Positions 1 to 11,141 of a stretch of 64,000 nucleotides of DNA are shown one piece after another; the first letter of the stretch is position 1; each line of letters opens with the position of its first letter. The translations under genes and the position numbers were made by a program. This DNA is from Mimachlamys varia (taxonomy: Eukaryota > Mollusca > Bivalvia > Pectinida > Pectinidae), in the NCBI GenBank assembly GCA_947623455.1, contig OX392542.1, forward strand, positions 5,649,625 to 5,713,624, written 5' to 3'. The notes beneath the pieces were generated by a model, which was not told the DNA's origin, did not search any database, and saw only the letters and a program-made list of their open reading frames with translations.

Positions 1-750
1 CACAGACAAGCGTGTTTTACGGTGACAAGCGTGTTTTACACACACACACAAGCGTGCTTTACACACATACAAGCGTGTTATACACACTGACAAGCGTGTT
101 TTACACACACACCAACGTGTTTTACACACACATAAGCGTGTTTTACACTGAAAAGCGTGTTTTACACTGAAAAGCGTGTTTTACACACCGACAAATGTGA
201 TTTACAAACACATAAGCGTGTTTTACACAGACAAGCGTGTTTTACACACACACAAGCGTGTTTTACACTGACAAGCGTGTTTTTCACTGACAAGCGTGTT
301 TTACACACAGATAAACGTGTTTTACACACTGACAAGTGTAATTTACACACAGACAATCGTGTTTTACACACACACAAACGTGTTTTACATACACAAGCTT
401 GTTTTACACACACAAGCGTGTTTTACACACAGACAAACGTGTTTTACACACACACAAACGTGTTATACACTGACAAGCGTGTTTTTCACTGACAAACGTG
501 TTTACAAACAGACAAACGTGTTTTACACACAGACAAACGTGTTTTACACACACAAGCGTGTTTTACACACAGACAAACGTGTTTTACACACACACAAACG
601 TGTTTTACACTGACAAACGTGTTTTGCACTGACAAGTGTGATTTACACACTGACAAGCGTGTTTTACACACAGACAAACGTGTTTTACACACAGACAAAG
701 GTGTTTTACGAACTGACAAGCGTGTTTTACACACACATATGCGTGTTTTA
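1..750. repeat. ~21-bp minisatellite, left block
   Basis: Tandem array of a degenerate unit of about 19-23 bp, of the form ACAAGCGTGTTTTACACACAG, running from the window edge. Units vary at the CA-rich junction (cacaca, cactga, cacagaca). Long open frames on both strands arise only because the unit has few stop triplets; they read as simple repetitive Cys/Thr/His/Val peptides and are not genes. The same array resumes at 1678 after an inserted element. Confidence 0.93.
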
Positions 751-752
751 TA

Positions 753-1677
753 CAGTTGTGGGATCGCACAACGTTACACGATGTGCGGTGGGCGCACGAT
801 GGGCGAACGGTGTATGCACGATGTGCGAACGATGAGATCCTGGGCGATTATTTCTAACGCACATGTGGGCGCACGATAGACTAACATTGTGCGATGACAA
901 TCGTGGTTGATGTAAATTTAGAAATGGTTTAACAATATATACGGTTTCGCGGTAGTTGTTTTAAACATAATTCTATATTTTAACTATTTACATTAGCTGA
1001 TAGTTCTATCTATATATTTCTAAAAATTAATAATAGTCTTTCTGTAGTTTTAGAAACAAACCAAATAGACACGTGTATGTAAACTTTCAACTCATATTGA
1101 CAAGTTCTCATTCAAGTAATGCCAGTTTTACCAAGTTATAAACTGTACCTGTACATGGCCAATATATGTAGATGTCTCTGGCCCGGGGCACTTACAACAC
1201 TCGCCTACACAGGTAAAGTGTTGGGGAGGGGAGGGTTTTTCAAATAACTGATTATAAGAGTCCAGTTTGTTTTCATAACGGTCGCTCGGTAATGGCTGTC
1301 GTAGCGTATAGCCGCACACGGGACAGGTAAAACTCCGGCATGTTATTTACATATTCTGATACCTGGTAGTTTAACCCGCACTTGGCTGTCTTATGATCAC
1401 TGTAATACTGTTTACTGTATATTGTTAAATTGACATAATCCCAATAAATATGATGCGAATTAGAATAGTTTTTGGACAAGAGAGTTCCATATGTTTTTCA
1501 TTCCGTAATATGTATCGACCAATTGTACCAAATCGTGCGTGTGTGCGATTTAATCGCACATATAAACGCACGATCTTTAGATCGCCCAGTTGTGCGAACC
1601 ATGGGCGAACGATGTGTGCACGATGTATGCACGATGCACGCACGCAGTTTTTGGTGCGTTGTGCGATACCACAACTG
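753..1677. mobile_element. Non-autonomous TIR element inserted in the minisatellite, TA target site
   Basis: The two ends are inverted copies: 753-773 begins CAGTTGTGGGATCGCA and the reverse complement of 1657-1677 matches it at 20 of 21 positions. Both ends are flanked by TA (751-752 and 1678-1679), as expected of a TA-target transposon such as Tc1/mariner, and CAGT is a common terminus in that group. Subterminal regions carry many short direct and inverted repeats around GCACGATGTGCG and GGGCGAACGATG. The middle (about 900-1500) is AT-rich with no transposase-like frame. The flanks rejoin into continuous minisatellite, which supports insertion. The superfamily is inferred from the ends only. 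Confidence 0.75.
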
Positions 1678-2075
1678 TACTGACAAGCGTGTTTTACACA
1701 CAGACAAGTGTGATTTACACACATACAAGCGTGTTTTACACACAGACAAGTGTGTTTTATACTGACAAGCGTGTTTTACACTGGCAAGCGTGTTTTACAC
1801 ACAGACAAGTGTGATTTACACACAGACAAGCGTGTTTTACACACAGACAAGTGTGTTTAACACACATATAAACGTGTTTTACTCAAATAAGCGTGTTTTG
1901 GACACACACAAGCGTGTTTTGCACACACACAAGCGTGTTGTAAACTGACAAGCGTGTGTTATACACAGACAAGTGTGTTTTACACACACACAAGTGTTTT
2001 GTACTCAAACAAGCGTGTTTTACTCAAACAAGCGTGTTTTACACACAGACAAGGGAATTTTACACACATAAGCGC
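1678..2075. repeat. ~21-bp minisatellite, right block
   Basis: Continuation of the 1-750 array after the inserted element, with the same ACAAGCGTGTTTTACAC core. Variants such as ACTCAAACAAGCG become commoner towards the right edge. The array fades into unique sequence at about 2075-2090. Confidence 0.9.
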
Positions 2076-2504
2076 ATTTCACCTGGAGTATGGAACCATA
2101 TAGCTGTACCCTGGAGTTTCAATGGTTTGCGAAGTATCGGTGGCTTTCAGTTTTTCACACTTCAGGCAGGTCAGACCTACAAGATAAAATTAGGATTTAT
2201 GTGATAATCAAGATAAAACGAGTTGAAAATGATACATATGAAATCTCTTTCGTTTTCCTGGCGACTCAGTACAGTTACAGACAACGATATCATGTCTTTG
2301 ACTGCATATAATATATAACTAAAGGTTCCCTTACACGTGATTGAGTATTTCTTTACCTGAGATAAGTTATATTTAAATGGTACAAAAACAAGAGTGTCTT
2401 TTCCGATTTGAAACCAATTATTGGGTTTAAGAAACACCTGACATTCAACCACCACGAATATGTTGCTCCTTTAAATTTCAGATATTATCTCAAATACCAC
2501 ATTA

Positions 2505-3270
2505 CTCTTGAGTAAACATTTATATGAATATATTTACACCCATCGCATCTTAAGCTTAGCAAACTCTGACTGCGAATATATTAGTGTATACGCAATGAAA
2601 AAAGGCTCGGCGGATTGATATTTGTTCAAATATGGCGTCGTTAACGCTTCAGAACAATAAGTATTCGTTGACGATCATTGTTGGGTTCTTTCAAGATTTT
2701 GAAAAATTGAACAGATATGGAATCAATTTCGTATGATTAAACAATAAATGGTTTCTAGCACACTTTTGATTCCAAATGATATGCATTCGAAATTCTTTGA
2801 CGGTAACGCAAACATGGCGGCGCCCTACAGTTGTGACGTCCGACGTCGGACCGCGTCACAACCAGATCACTGTGTCAATGCGTGTATATAACGACCGTTT
2901 TAAATAAAAAAATAAGTTCGAGAGCTAGAAATATTATTCAATACCAAACTAAATGATGCTGTAATGAAGAAAACTAGTGTTATTCACTGTGTATTTTCTT
3001 AACTTACCAATATATCGATGAAGGCTCAGTGGGACTATATTATCTTAGCAACCACTGTCATCGTAGTTACCATCTTAGCAACTCGCTTCGAATGTGTTTT
3101 TCCTTTGTATAACACTTAAAAATTAATAATGATGTAATTATAAAGAATTTTACCTCATTTGACTGCGTATACGGTAGTTTGCCCGCATAACGCGCTCCAT
3201 AAGGAATATGTTCGTTATCAACTGCGGACATACTACCGTATACGCAGTCAAAATGAGGTACAATCCTTAT
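2505..3270. mobile_element. Dispersed ~770-bp element, copy 1 (inverted relative to 13985-14770)
   Basis: Reverse-complement similarity to 13985-14770 runs over the whole length. Shared landmarks are a GC-rich imperfect palindrome GTTGTGACGTCCGACGTC at about 2831-2863 (arms GTTGTGACG / CGTCACAAC), a stretch shared around CGCAATGAAAAAAGGCTCGG (about 2593), and a terminal hairpin at about 3150-3262 built on GACTGCGTATACGGTAG. No coding potential was seen. It is probably a non-autonomous DNA element or a composite of two. Its superfamily is not determined. Confidence 0.7.
3150..3262. repeat. Long hairpin within copy 1
   Basis: The left arm CCTCATTTGACTGCGTATAC is answered on the right by GTATACGCAGTCAAAATGAG, with further pairing inward (GGTAGT / ACTACC). 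The loop is about 50 nt. The same structure, better preserved, is at 13987-14139. Confidence 0.8.
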
Positions 3271-6200
3271 TTAAAACACAATAGAAGATGACGTCACACA
3301 ACAATAACGCCCAGAGAAGTATCCATTAGGGGTGACCGAAAATGTTGACAAACTTAAGCGAGTTTTAATACTTACTGTGAATAATTTTAGTGTTGTCATC
3401 AATCAAAATAACACAGTGACGTCAGAAACAATACCAGGACAAAGAAAACAACTACATATAACGCATTGTCAAAGCTAGTGTGCATTCAAGCTGGATTTAA
3501 GGAGTTTTATGTGTATAAAAACATACAAACACCACGAAGCAATTACGTAACATTTACCGACTGCTATTGGCTAAACATAATAAAAAGTTTATTTCTATTT
3601 TACAGTATCTTATGTGATTTGTTAATATTGTGTTCATTACGGTCCATTCCACGGACATAGATTTCATTTCAAATTTTATAAACGTTAGAACTATTCAATA
3701 AACAGCGGGAAATTGGCATCAGTCGAGGTTAACTCCGCCCTTGTATACTGTTGATAACGTCACAAAATTTTCTCTAGAACCTTGATAATTTACATAGCAC
3801 CGCCCGCATGTATTGTTGTCGACGTCATAGAAATTTGGCACGTACTCAAGCATAGCAGTTTGCGGAACAAGTGTTATCGAGTAGATGTCAGTGTGGATTG
3901 AAAACAGTATACAATTATAGATTTGGAAAGACAGAAATATCAAAATTATAGTCCCCCAAATGCAAAAAACTATTTCCAGAGGCGGCGAAGCGTAGTCTAC
4001 ATCGATATCCGTATATGTTGTCCCAGTCACCTTTTTACGTTCGAAGCGTCATCGAATCGAGAGATTTGTGTGATTTCTTGGAAATAGAAGATTGTATCAT
4101 ATTGTTTTCATATAGGTAAAACGCGGTAAAGGTAAAATAGATATATAATAAGCACAGAGAACGACTACGAATCTCTAGAACTTTCGCTCATCTTCGGGTT
4201 CTTACATATATTACACACGATACAGCTACGGCAGGAAATTCACATTTTAACCTTCGGATGAATAACGCCAAAAGAGAGTTCATATGATACATTGTTAGAT
4301 AATTTGTTACTAGATAAATTACATTTAAATTTTCAAAAAATGTCTTCCTTTGTCGTTTATTTTCCGTGTTATCATATGTACACGTATCAAATGTTGGATT
4401 ATGAACACCGTTTTTTCGCTTTTTTATTTTTCGGTCTTTTTTTCAGGATATAAAATAAGATCAGGGTCCGTATTTTTGACACCGTTTTCATGCTCAAACA
4501 TGGACTCCGTACTCGAACCAACTATTTCTTAAAGGCAACAAGACATCGAGGTTTGGCAATTTAGGACCCTGGCTAATAATAAAGAGATACTTACATGTCA
4601 TTACCACGAATAAATACTTCAAGGCAACCATGGTACCGTCTCTGAAATTGCAAAATAAAAGGTATTTTTACAACAGATCTTGATATTTTTATCATACATA
4701 TGTAGTTTATCAATTGTTATGGTTAAGGTACAAATTAACAGACAGATAAAGGTTGATGGTTTTATCTGTAAGTTTTGAGGTAATATTTTCATGTACAATG
4801 CAATATTTACATTATCAGCGTGACGGTAAAATTGTTAGAGTCATATATTATACAAGTATTTCTTTTTCCACACAACATTTCTCATATATAGTCAACTAAC
4901 ATGATGTTTTCACTTACCTTATTACTGTAGTTTACTTGAGAAACAAAAATACAACAGATCATCCACAGACAATTTTTTTTATACTAAACAGGAAGTTTAA
5001 TGTTCCTCTCACACAAATAAGATTTGGATCCCTATCCAAAATATAACCGGACGATTAAACAACATCGATCTTTATAATGATATTGTTGAAGCTAACCCAC
5101 TTGGACAATAATTCCTTTTAAACAATAGCGTATGACTAGTATGATTTATGTTATGAACTGTTCACTAATTAAACAATTTGGCAAAACAAATGTATTTACT
5201 CACGATTATAATTTGACGAATGAACACTTCCTGGTTCAAAGTGTATCGATAGAGATGGCTCAAGCGGATGTGTCAAAATTATCATTTTTATTTTTATATT
5301 ATTAAGAGCTTGTTAACTTACATGCCACTCACTTATATTTTTTTCATTGTATCGAAGCTTGGGTTTGTATATTCGCTATATTAATTTGTAATAACCAATT
5401 ATTATTTTATTTTTTCGATTTGTTCCTATATTTTGAATCGGTATTCCGTTTATGAATTTCGGTTAAGAAATTGCTGTTAGCCTCTCTTTAGCTTTTGATA
5501 ATTATTTATAATCTTGGTGAGAAATCTTAGCGTTAATGGAGATGCTGACAAAGCCAGTGAACCATGAAAGTAAGGCTACATCATGCATTTAATGCATGGA
5601 TTGATATGTATTTTCCCAAGATGCATATTTGGTCCAGATTTGGTAGGTCAAGTACAACAGCCGTTGCCATAATAGTAATTCGTAAGTCTCGCTTCCAAGT
5701 AAAAATGCAAGAATCTTTATATTTTGTCCATAGCTTAAAACAGTAGCATAAGCTAGAAAGAGCTTGTATTCCGACAAAAAGGTGTGACAGCCAATCGGAA
5801 ACCGTCGGGACTTTTCGTTGACGAGTTACCGAACATGAAGTTATTCTCGTTTAAGGCTAATGCAAGAGGTTTCCGATTGTCTTTCTTGTTTACGGAAGGT
5901 GCCGACTTCCCGATTGTCGTGGCAGCGAGACAAAACTGAAGGCAAGAGAAGATACATGTACATAGCGGATTGCTTTAGAACAAAGACCCGTATAATAAGG
6001 AGCATTGCTTATCAATTTCACTGAAATAAACTGTTTTCAATGAGACTCATCGTTTGTTTTTAAATATGTAATATATCAAGCTCTAGCATGGCAGGAAAGT
6101 TTCTTGGAAAGTTTTGTGGAACCTCTAACAGTAATATCCTCGCATGTACATGGTTTTTAAGAGTAACTCTTACACTGAACAGAGGGAATGTAAACTTTCA

Positions 6201-6460
6201 TATGAACAGGTGAAGGGAAATGACGGAAAGTTTTACTTCATTTACTTATATCAAAACATTTCAAACTTACATTTCGTTCATATATCCTTAGAAGCATTAT
6301 CGATTGGCTTAACTACAGTAGTAATCAATCGTTTTTAATCTAATGTGTAAAGTAAATAAAAACTTTACTAAATTATGCTTGATTTGTACAAATATCAATT
6401 ATTATACAATACACCACCAATCGTGTCAGAAATCACTATACGCATGGCTTTCATATTTAA
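3271..6460. other. AT-rich region with no recognised gene
   Basis: About 3.2 kb in which I recognise no protein family, RNA gene or convincing exon chain. Short open frames are present but have no recognisable motifs. The most protein-like is the minus-strand frame at 3719-4030, listed separately. Confidence 0.5.
3719..4030 (-). CDS. Unrecognised open frame with one hydrophobic segment (doubtful)
   Basis: A 103-codon open frame. One stretch, around FCIWGTIILIFLSFQIYNC, could span a membrane. A Cys-containing segment (NNTCGRCYVNY) follows. The frame opens with GTG, not ATG, so it would have to be an internal exon or a chance frame. I see no pyrimidine-rich acceptor just upstream. It does not match any family I know, and chance or a decayed gene are as likely as a real exon. 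Confidence 0.15.
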   Translation of the reverse strand: MTGTTYTDIDVDYASPPLEIVFCIWGTIILIFLSFQIYNCILFSIHTDIYSITLVPQTAMLEYVPNFYDVDNNTCGRCYVNYQGSRENFVTLSTVYKGGVNLD

Positions 6461-6550
6461 GAGTTATTACTCAGGTAAAGGTTAGTGAAATGAAAACTTG
6501 AGTTTGACTTTTGAAATATTTCTTGCCTACGTGTTGTTCGAAATATATTC
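6461..6550. repeat. Duplicated ~90-bp segment, copy 1 (see 7150-7240)
   Basis: GAGTTATTACTCAGGTAAAG through TGTTGTTCGAAATATAT is repeated with moderate divergence at 7150-7240, about 690 bp downstream. The two copies bracket the candidate terminal exon at 6634-6862. The segment contains CAG|GTAAAG or CAG|GTAAAT, a possible splice donor. Confidence 0.75.
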
Positions 6551-6633
6551 TTTGTTCTTATAATTTGTTGGAATAGTGTTGTCAGTATTGGTAACCATTT
6601 TGAGCGTGTTTGTTTTATCCTGTTCCGCTGTAG

Positions 6634-6862
6634 TGTGTGCACGTCGAAGAACCAGGCGTCCTCCGTCCGTCTCCATCAGGAGCAGCATCAGCAACCTGTA
6701 TGGATGACTCCTAGACCACAGAATAACATCCAGGCAGTTCCGGTACAATATGTACACCCACCCATGTATCAAGTGGTCGGCTTTCAGAACCCACAAGCTA
6801 TGGAAATGCAAGTAATGGACCAAGGATACCTACCAGGAACCGCAGACAATACAAAGCATTGA
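6634..6862 (+). CDS. Possible 3'-terminal coding exon of an unrecognised gene
   Basis: A pyrimidine-rich acceptor (ctgttccgctgtag) ends at 6633 and is followed by 75 open codons to a TGA at 6860-6862. The predicted peptide is rich in Gln, Pro, Met and Tyr, with segments such as PVWMTPRPQNN, VQYVHPPMYQVV and MDQGYLPGTADNTKH. Composition and codon use look more like a real disordered C-terminal tail than chance. AATAAA-type signals follow at about 7766 and 7823 and could end a 3' UTR. I could not find upstream exons in phase, and I do not recognise the family. Confidence 0.33.
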
Positions 6863-7149
6863 GCAACACCTCACAATGTCATAGTAGGCTCACGACCACC
6901 GTGACAGTATAACATGTAGACATGACAGGAATTAGTTTTAGTCAAATTAGCTTTTCAGCATTATAATCAGAATACATTTTCTTTGATGTTGTTGGAGTAG
7001 CTTTTATACCAGGGAAACTATTTTGCATCACCAACTTTTTATATTTGATCGGGGTTAACTGTTATCAAAGCAAGAATGGCCCGATGAAGACGGGTACCTG
7101 GGAAGACACCACCAGAAAGTGAGAGGGGTATGGGAGATTGTATAAGAGT

Positions 7150-7240
7150 TTAGAGTTATTACCAGGTAAATATCAGTGAAATGTAAACTTAATTTTGACT
7201 TCTGGAATGTTTCTTACTTAGGTGTTGTTCGAAATATATC
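7150..7240. repeat. Duplicated ~90-bp segment, copy 2
   Basis: Diverged direct repeat of 6461-6550, again ending in GTGTTGTTCGAAATATAT. It lies in the presumed 3' UTR or downstream of the candidate exon at 6634-6862. Confidence 0.75.
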
Positions 7241-7570
7241 GGCAGCAGGGTTTTAGAAACATATCCTTTCGCAACACAGAAGGAGAACTTGATACTGTGG
7301 ATGGTGTCACATTAGAACCCTTATAAACAGAATTGCACGTGTGTCAAAGTAGAATTTGATTAGAAACTGGACAAATCATCTCATATTGTACACTTGAATT
7401 CTATATTTCTGCTAAAAGGTCAGGTATAGTTTGTGTTTGAACACCCTTTTCATGGTCGATGTAGACATAAGATATATGTATTTAAATATGCTTCTGACTC
7501 CAGAATATGTATTATTTTTTTTTTCGAATAATTAGTTTGTCGTCAAAACATGTCATCAAAATATTTGCTT

Positions 7571-7795
7571 GTACAGTTTGGCTTATATTCATTTTGTAAA
7601 TATTCATTTGCAATGTTCCCGCTTTGAAATGTTGATATACTGTATATTTTAAAATTTTTGTACAATAATAGTAAGATGTATGGCTTATATTCATTTTGTG
7701 AATTCTCAATTTTACTGTTTCCGCTTTAAACTGTTGATATATATATATATTTTTTTTTTGTACAATAAAATTCAGATGTATGTCTATGCCCTCAG
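7571..7795. repeat. Tandem duplication, two ~115-bp copies
   Basis: GGCTTATATTCATTTTGT followed by CCCGCTTT or CCGCTTTAAA and TGTTGATATA occurs at about 7580 and again at about 7683. The second copy contains an (AT)n run and an expanded T run. It contains AATAAA motifs but no coding sequence. Confidence 0.8.
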
Positions 7796-8464
7796 ATGTT
7801 GTTATGTAATTGTGTTGTTATCAATAAAAATAAACTTTACTCGAGAACTTATTTATTGTATTTTTATCATATCTTTTATGATGATGATTCTGGTAGATGT
7901 TAAATTATCAAACTCGATAAAATGTATTTAGATACACAATAAACAAATGATTTAAAATTCTAGAAGACAACAAAATAATAGGATTATTATGAAAAACATG
8001 ATTAGATATTTAGTCAATCTTATCAACAAATGTATATTATTATAAAATCATTAAGCGCAGAAATGTTTAATAAGTTTCAATACATAACCAGTATGATTAT
8101 TGTCGACTTGTTATCAATGACAAGTCTTACCAACACTCAAAATGATTATTTCCATTAAGAATTGTACGCTAAATACTGGAATTCCTAAATGGATTGGATT
8201 ATCATATAAAATGATCAAGGAAGTATTGAGTTCCGTTTGTAACAACTGTTTTGAGAGACAAGGTAACATTCCGGCTAGATAACAATGGTAATGACCTCAC
8301 AGTGGCGGGTAAACAGTCAACCCATTTGGAATCTTTAACCTAGATCTAAACGTTAGTACAATGCCAATAATTCAGATGAAAATCCCCTAACCATGATTCC
8401 AGGTCGACACATGTGGACCTGTTTAATCAGTGTCACATATACATAATAAAACTGACGGAAATAT

Positions 8465-8850
8465 GACATACAGTAGCTATGGTACCTAGCTATACACAAC
8501 CGACACTCTGATGGTGTAAATGGTATTTTATTTACGACTCAATTAAAACATGTTGTATTGAATATAAGACTAAATACTGGATCAAACATCTGACAGGCAA
8601 AACCAAACAGCCCATTTGGGTTTTCGTCGTTTCTCTGAATCGTGAAAGGTCTGATCAATCTAATAAGAAGGTACCTAGCTATACACAACCGACACTTTGA
8701 TGGTGTGAATGGTATTTTATTTACGCTTCAATTAAAGCATATAACATTCAACAGTGGTTAATAATTCGGATTAAACAGCATGCGGTACATACAAACAACT
8801 CATTCAGCTTTTTATCGTTTCTCTGAACAGAGTAAGGTCTGATTAAATCA
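8465..8850. repeat. Tandem duplication, two ~190-bp copies
   Basis: GGTACCTAGCTATACACAAC, CCGACACT, GATGGTGT and TCGTTTCTCTGAA recur in the same order in two adjacent copies (about 8479-8671 and 8672-8850). A weaker third copy may lie upstream at about 8300-8345 (CAACCCATTTGG). No coding potential. Confidence 0.8.
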
Positions 8851-9437
8851 AAGGGGCAATTAAGTCAACCAGCGGTTTTTATTTTAATTCAACTAGAATA
8901 GAAAATACATACATTCAGAAAAAAGAATCAGTACTTGAAAATTAGATAATATATAGCCAATGTCCAGTGTGGTCAGTTTGTTTATTGGGAAAGCTTGTGT
9001 CAAAATTTAGCAACGTCAAATATAGCGGAAAAACGCGCCCCCTGGTGCGAACACGTGTACAGTGTGCATGCGTGAATGTAAACAAATGTAACATGGTACG
9101 TTTAATGTCACAAATACTTCTTTCTATGGATGTTGAATTAACGAAATACGTTGTAAACAATTTTGAAAGGCGTTAGGATTATAAGAACCCAAGAGAAATT
9201 GTTTTGTTATGTTTCAAATCAACCAGAAACGGATATTATTGAGAGCTCGCACACAAATGGGTCCATTTCCTTACCTCGACACGTGTGTTCGCCGATATGA
9301 TACGGTTAAACAGTGTTGCGTAAAACTAAACTCGTCACGAATTTCAGCTATAGAGGTGACGTGAAGAAAATGCATTGAATACAGGAATGCTTAATATACT
9401 TAACACGGACTGAGATAAGTGTAATAACCTTACTTAA
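8851..9437. other. Noncoding stretch, nothing recognised
   Basis: No gene, RNA or clear repeat was identified. Overlapping short open frames on both strands at about 8942-9176 have no recognisable motifs. Confidence 0.5.
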
Positions 9438-11025
9438 GGACTAGGTACAGCCATATTGGTTGTTACCTGGATGAAAATGGTAATATTGAAATTTTAATGT
9501 TTCCTTCCAATACATGGCATAAGTTTTATCCCATTATGTTAAATATTGATATAAAATGCAGTTAAGCCCCCAAAATTAAAAAAATCTGTACTTAAGAAAA
9601 ATATATTCAGTAAATAATATCGAAATGGGAGTGCACAAATATGTTTCATATAGTTATTTGAAACATTTCAAAAAAATAATGCAAAGTTACTGCAATGTTC
9701 ATAGAATGATAAAAATTTCGATATTATTCTGTAAATCAGAGTATCAGGGAGAAATACACAGGTACCCCCTTTAAAAAATGTCGTCCATTACATGCTGTTT
9801 TCAGTTCAGGTAAAAGTAGTTACCTGTATCTCGTGGGGGCAATATAGGGGCAGTATTTTATATTGAGTAGGTCATTTGTCATGTAAATGTAAATTTCGTG
9901 TCAAAAAAATGTATAAAATTAAAATAATAACACCGACATAACGTAATTTACATTTACGATACGGTTACCTAATTACTAATTAAGTTTGAGAAATGTATTT
10001 TGATACCAATGTGCCTCAACTGCCACACATGTTTACGATGGCAACAATTTACGCTAGCGATGTTTGACAGGTGCGAAGCCGAGAACGAAGCGGTATAATC
10101 AGTGAGTTAATACTGTCCGATCCACGCGGAAGTGTATAATATATACGAATTCCATCAGAATTTATACAACACAAATTAAACTTTGTTAACAATTCTTTCA
10201 AAATCATTATATTACCTAAAAAAACACTGCCGGAAGTGCCGAACAACATCTTTGCACGTGCTATACATTCGCCCAAAAATGGAAAACTGGCAATCGCTAA
10301 AAACAATTTATCGTGATAGGAACGGGCAGTTTTTGCTTTGTGACGATATACCAAGTAACATTTACCTTTACTGCATGTTTGAATCCAATTTAATTGTAAA
10401 TTTTGTCGATGTTTCACCATGCCTCTAAGTAAGGCGTATGAATATATAAATCAGTAAATAGTTCAAAATGGAGGACATAGGGAAATTTTTCGCTACATGC
10501 TACGGGAAGATGTTTGATTTAAGAGATCTGACATAATGTCATAACTCGTCATACCGCAGACGGTAAGATTTTTGTTTTGGCTATGCGGCGTGCCACATAA
10601 ATTTGCCGATCGGCGATGGAAATTTTAAAAATTTGATCCAGATGTAATCGGTGTCCTGAATGTACGTAAATTGCCATTCATGTGACGAGTACGTTCTCTT
10701 ATTCTGCGGTTTTCAATTGAAAGAGAGATTTATTCAAAAATCGAAGGCTCGTCTATCATTCTGTGTATATTAAAGTAATAAAAAATGATATTCATTGTTT
10801 TTATTATCTTTCGCAGTATTCTGCAAACGTGCACGCGTTTTTAGACATATAACATCAAATATCAGAAAAACCACCAAACGTACCAAAATATGGTTGAAGT
10901 TATCGATTCTCCATCACAAAATGTACTTTTTGGTCTATTTTGGTCATGTATTTTGCAGTATTTAATAAAATAACAAGTTTTGGTAAAAACACCTCCGCCA
11001 TATTGAATTGTCCTGTACCTAGTCC
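9438..11025. mobile_element. TTAA-flanked element with 13-bp TIRs
   Basis: GGACTAGGTACAG at 9438-9450 is exactly inverted at 11013-11025, and both ends are bordered by TTAA (9434-9437 and 11026-11029). CCATATTG is also mirrored just inside. TTAA target sites are typical of the Kolobok and piggyBac superfamilies. The 1588-bp interior has a 123-codon minus-strand frame at 10049-10420 with no transposase motif that I recognise, so the element looks non-autonomous. Confidence 0.65.
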
Positions 11026-11141
11026 TTAATCCGCGAGACAGGTTGGCGTATGCTCGTATACAATTGTAAAGGTCAAATTGCTCAGATATTTTTGTAAACA
11101 TAGGTCTCTTATGCATATTATTTGTCAGGTTGGACGATTAA

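Noticed and set aside
1..879. Several overlapping 65-111-codon open frames on both strands over the first 900 bases
   Set aside because: They lie on the ~21-bp minisatellite; the peptides are pure repeats and both strands are equally open, as expected of a stop-poor unit.
1..2075. CRISPR-like appearance of regularly spaced short repeats
   Set aside because: There are no unique spacers; the units are contiguous degenerate tandem repeats in a eukaryotic genome. The same applies to the 33-, 35-, 41- and 44-bp arrays.
10049..10428. 123-codon minus and 81-codon plus frames inside the TTAA element
   Set aside because: No transposase motif in either, and the overlap on both strands suggests chance. 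A profile search would be needed to reconsider.
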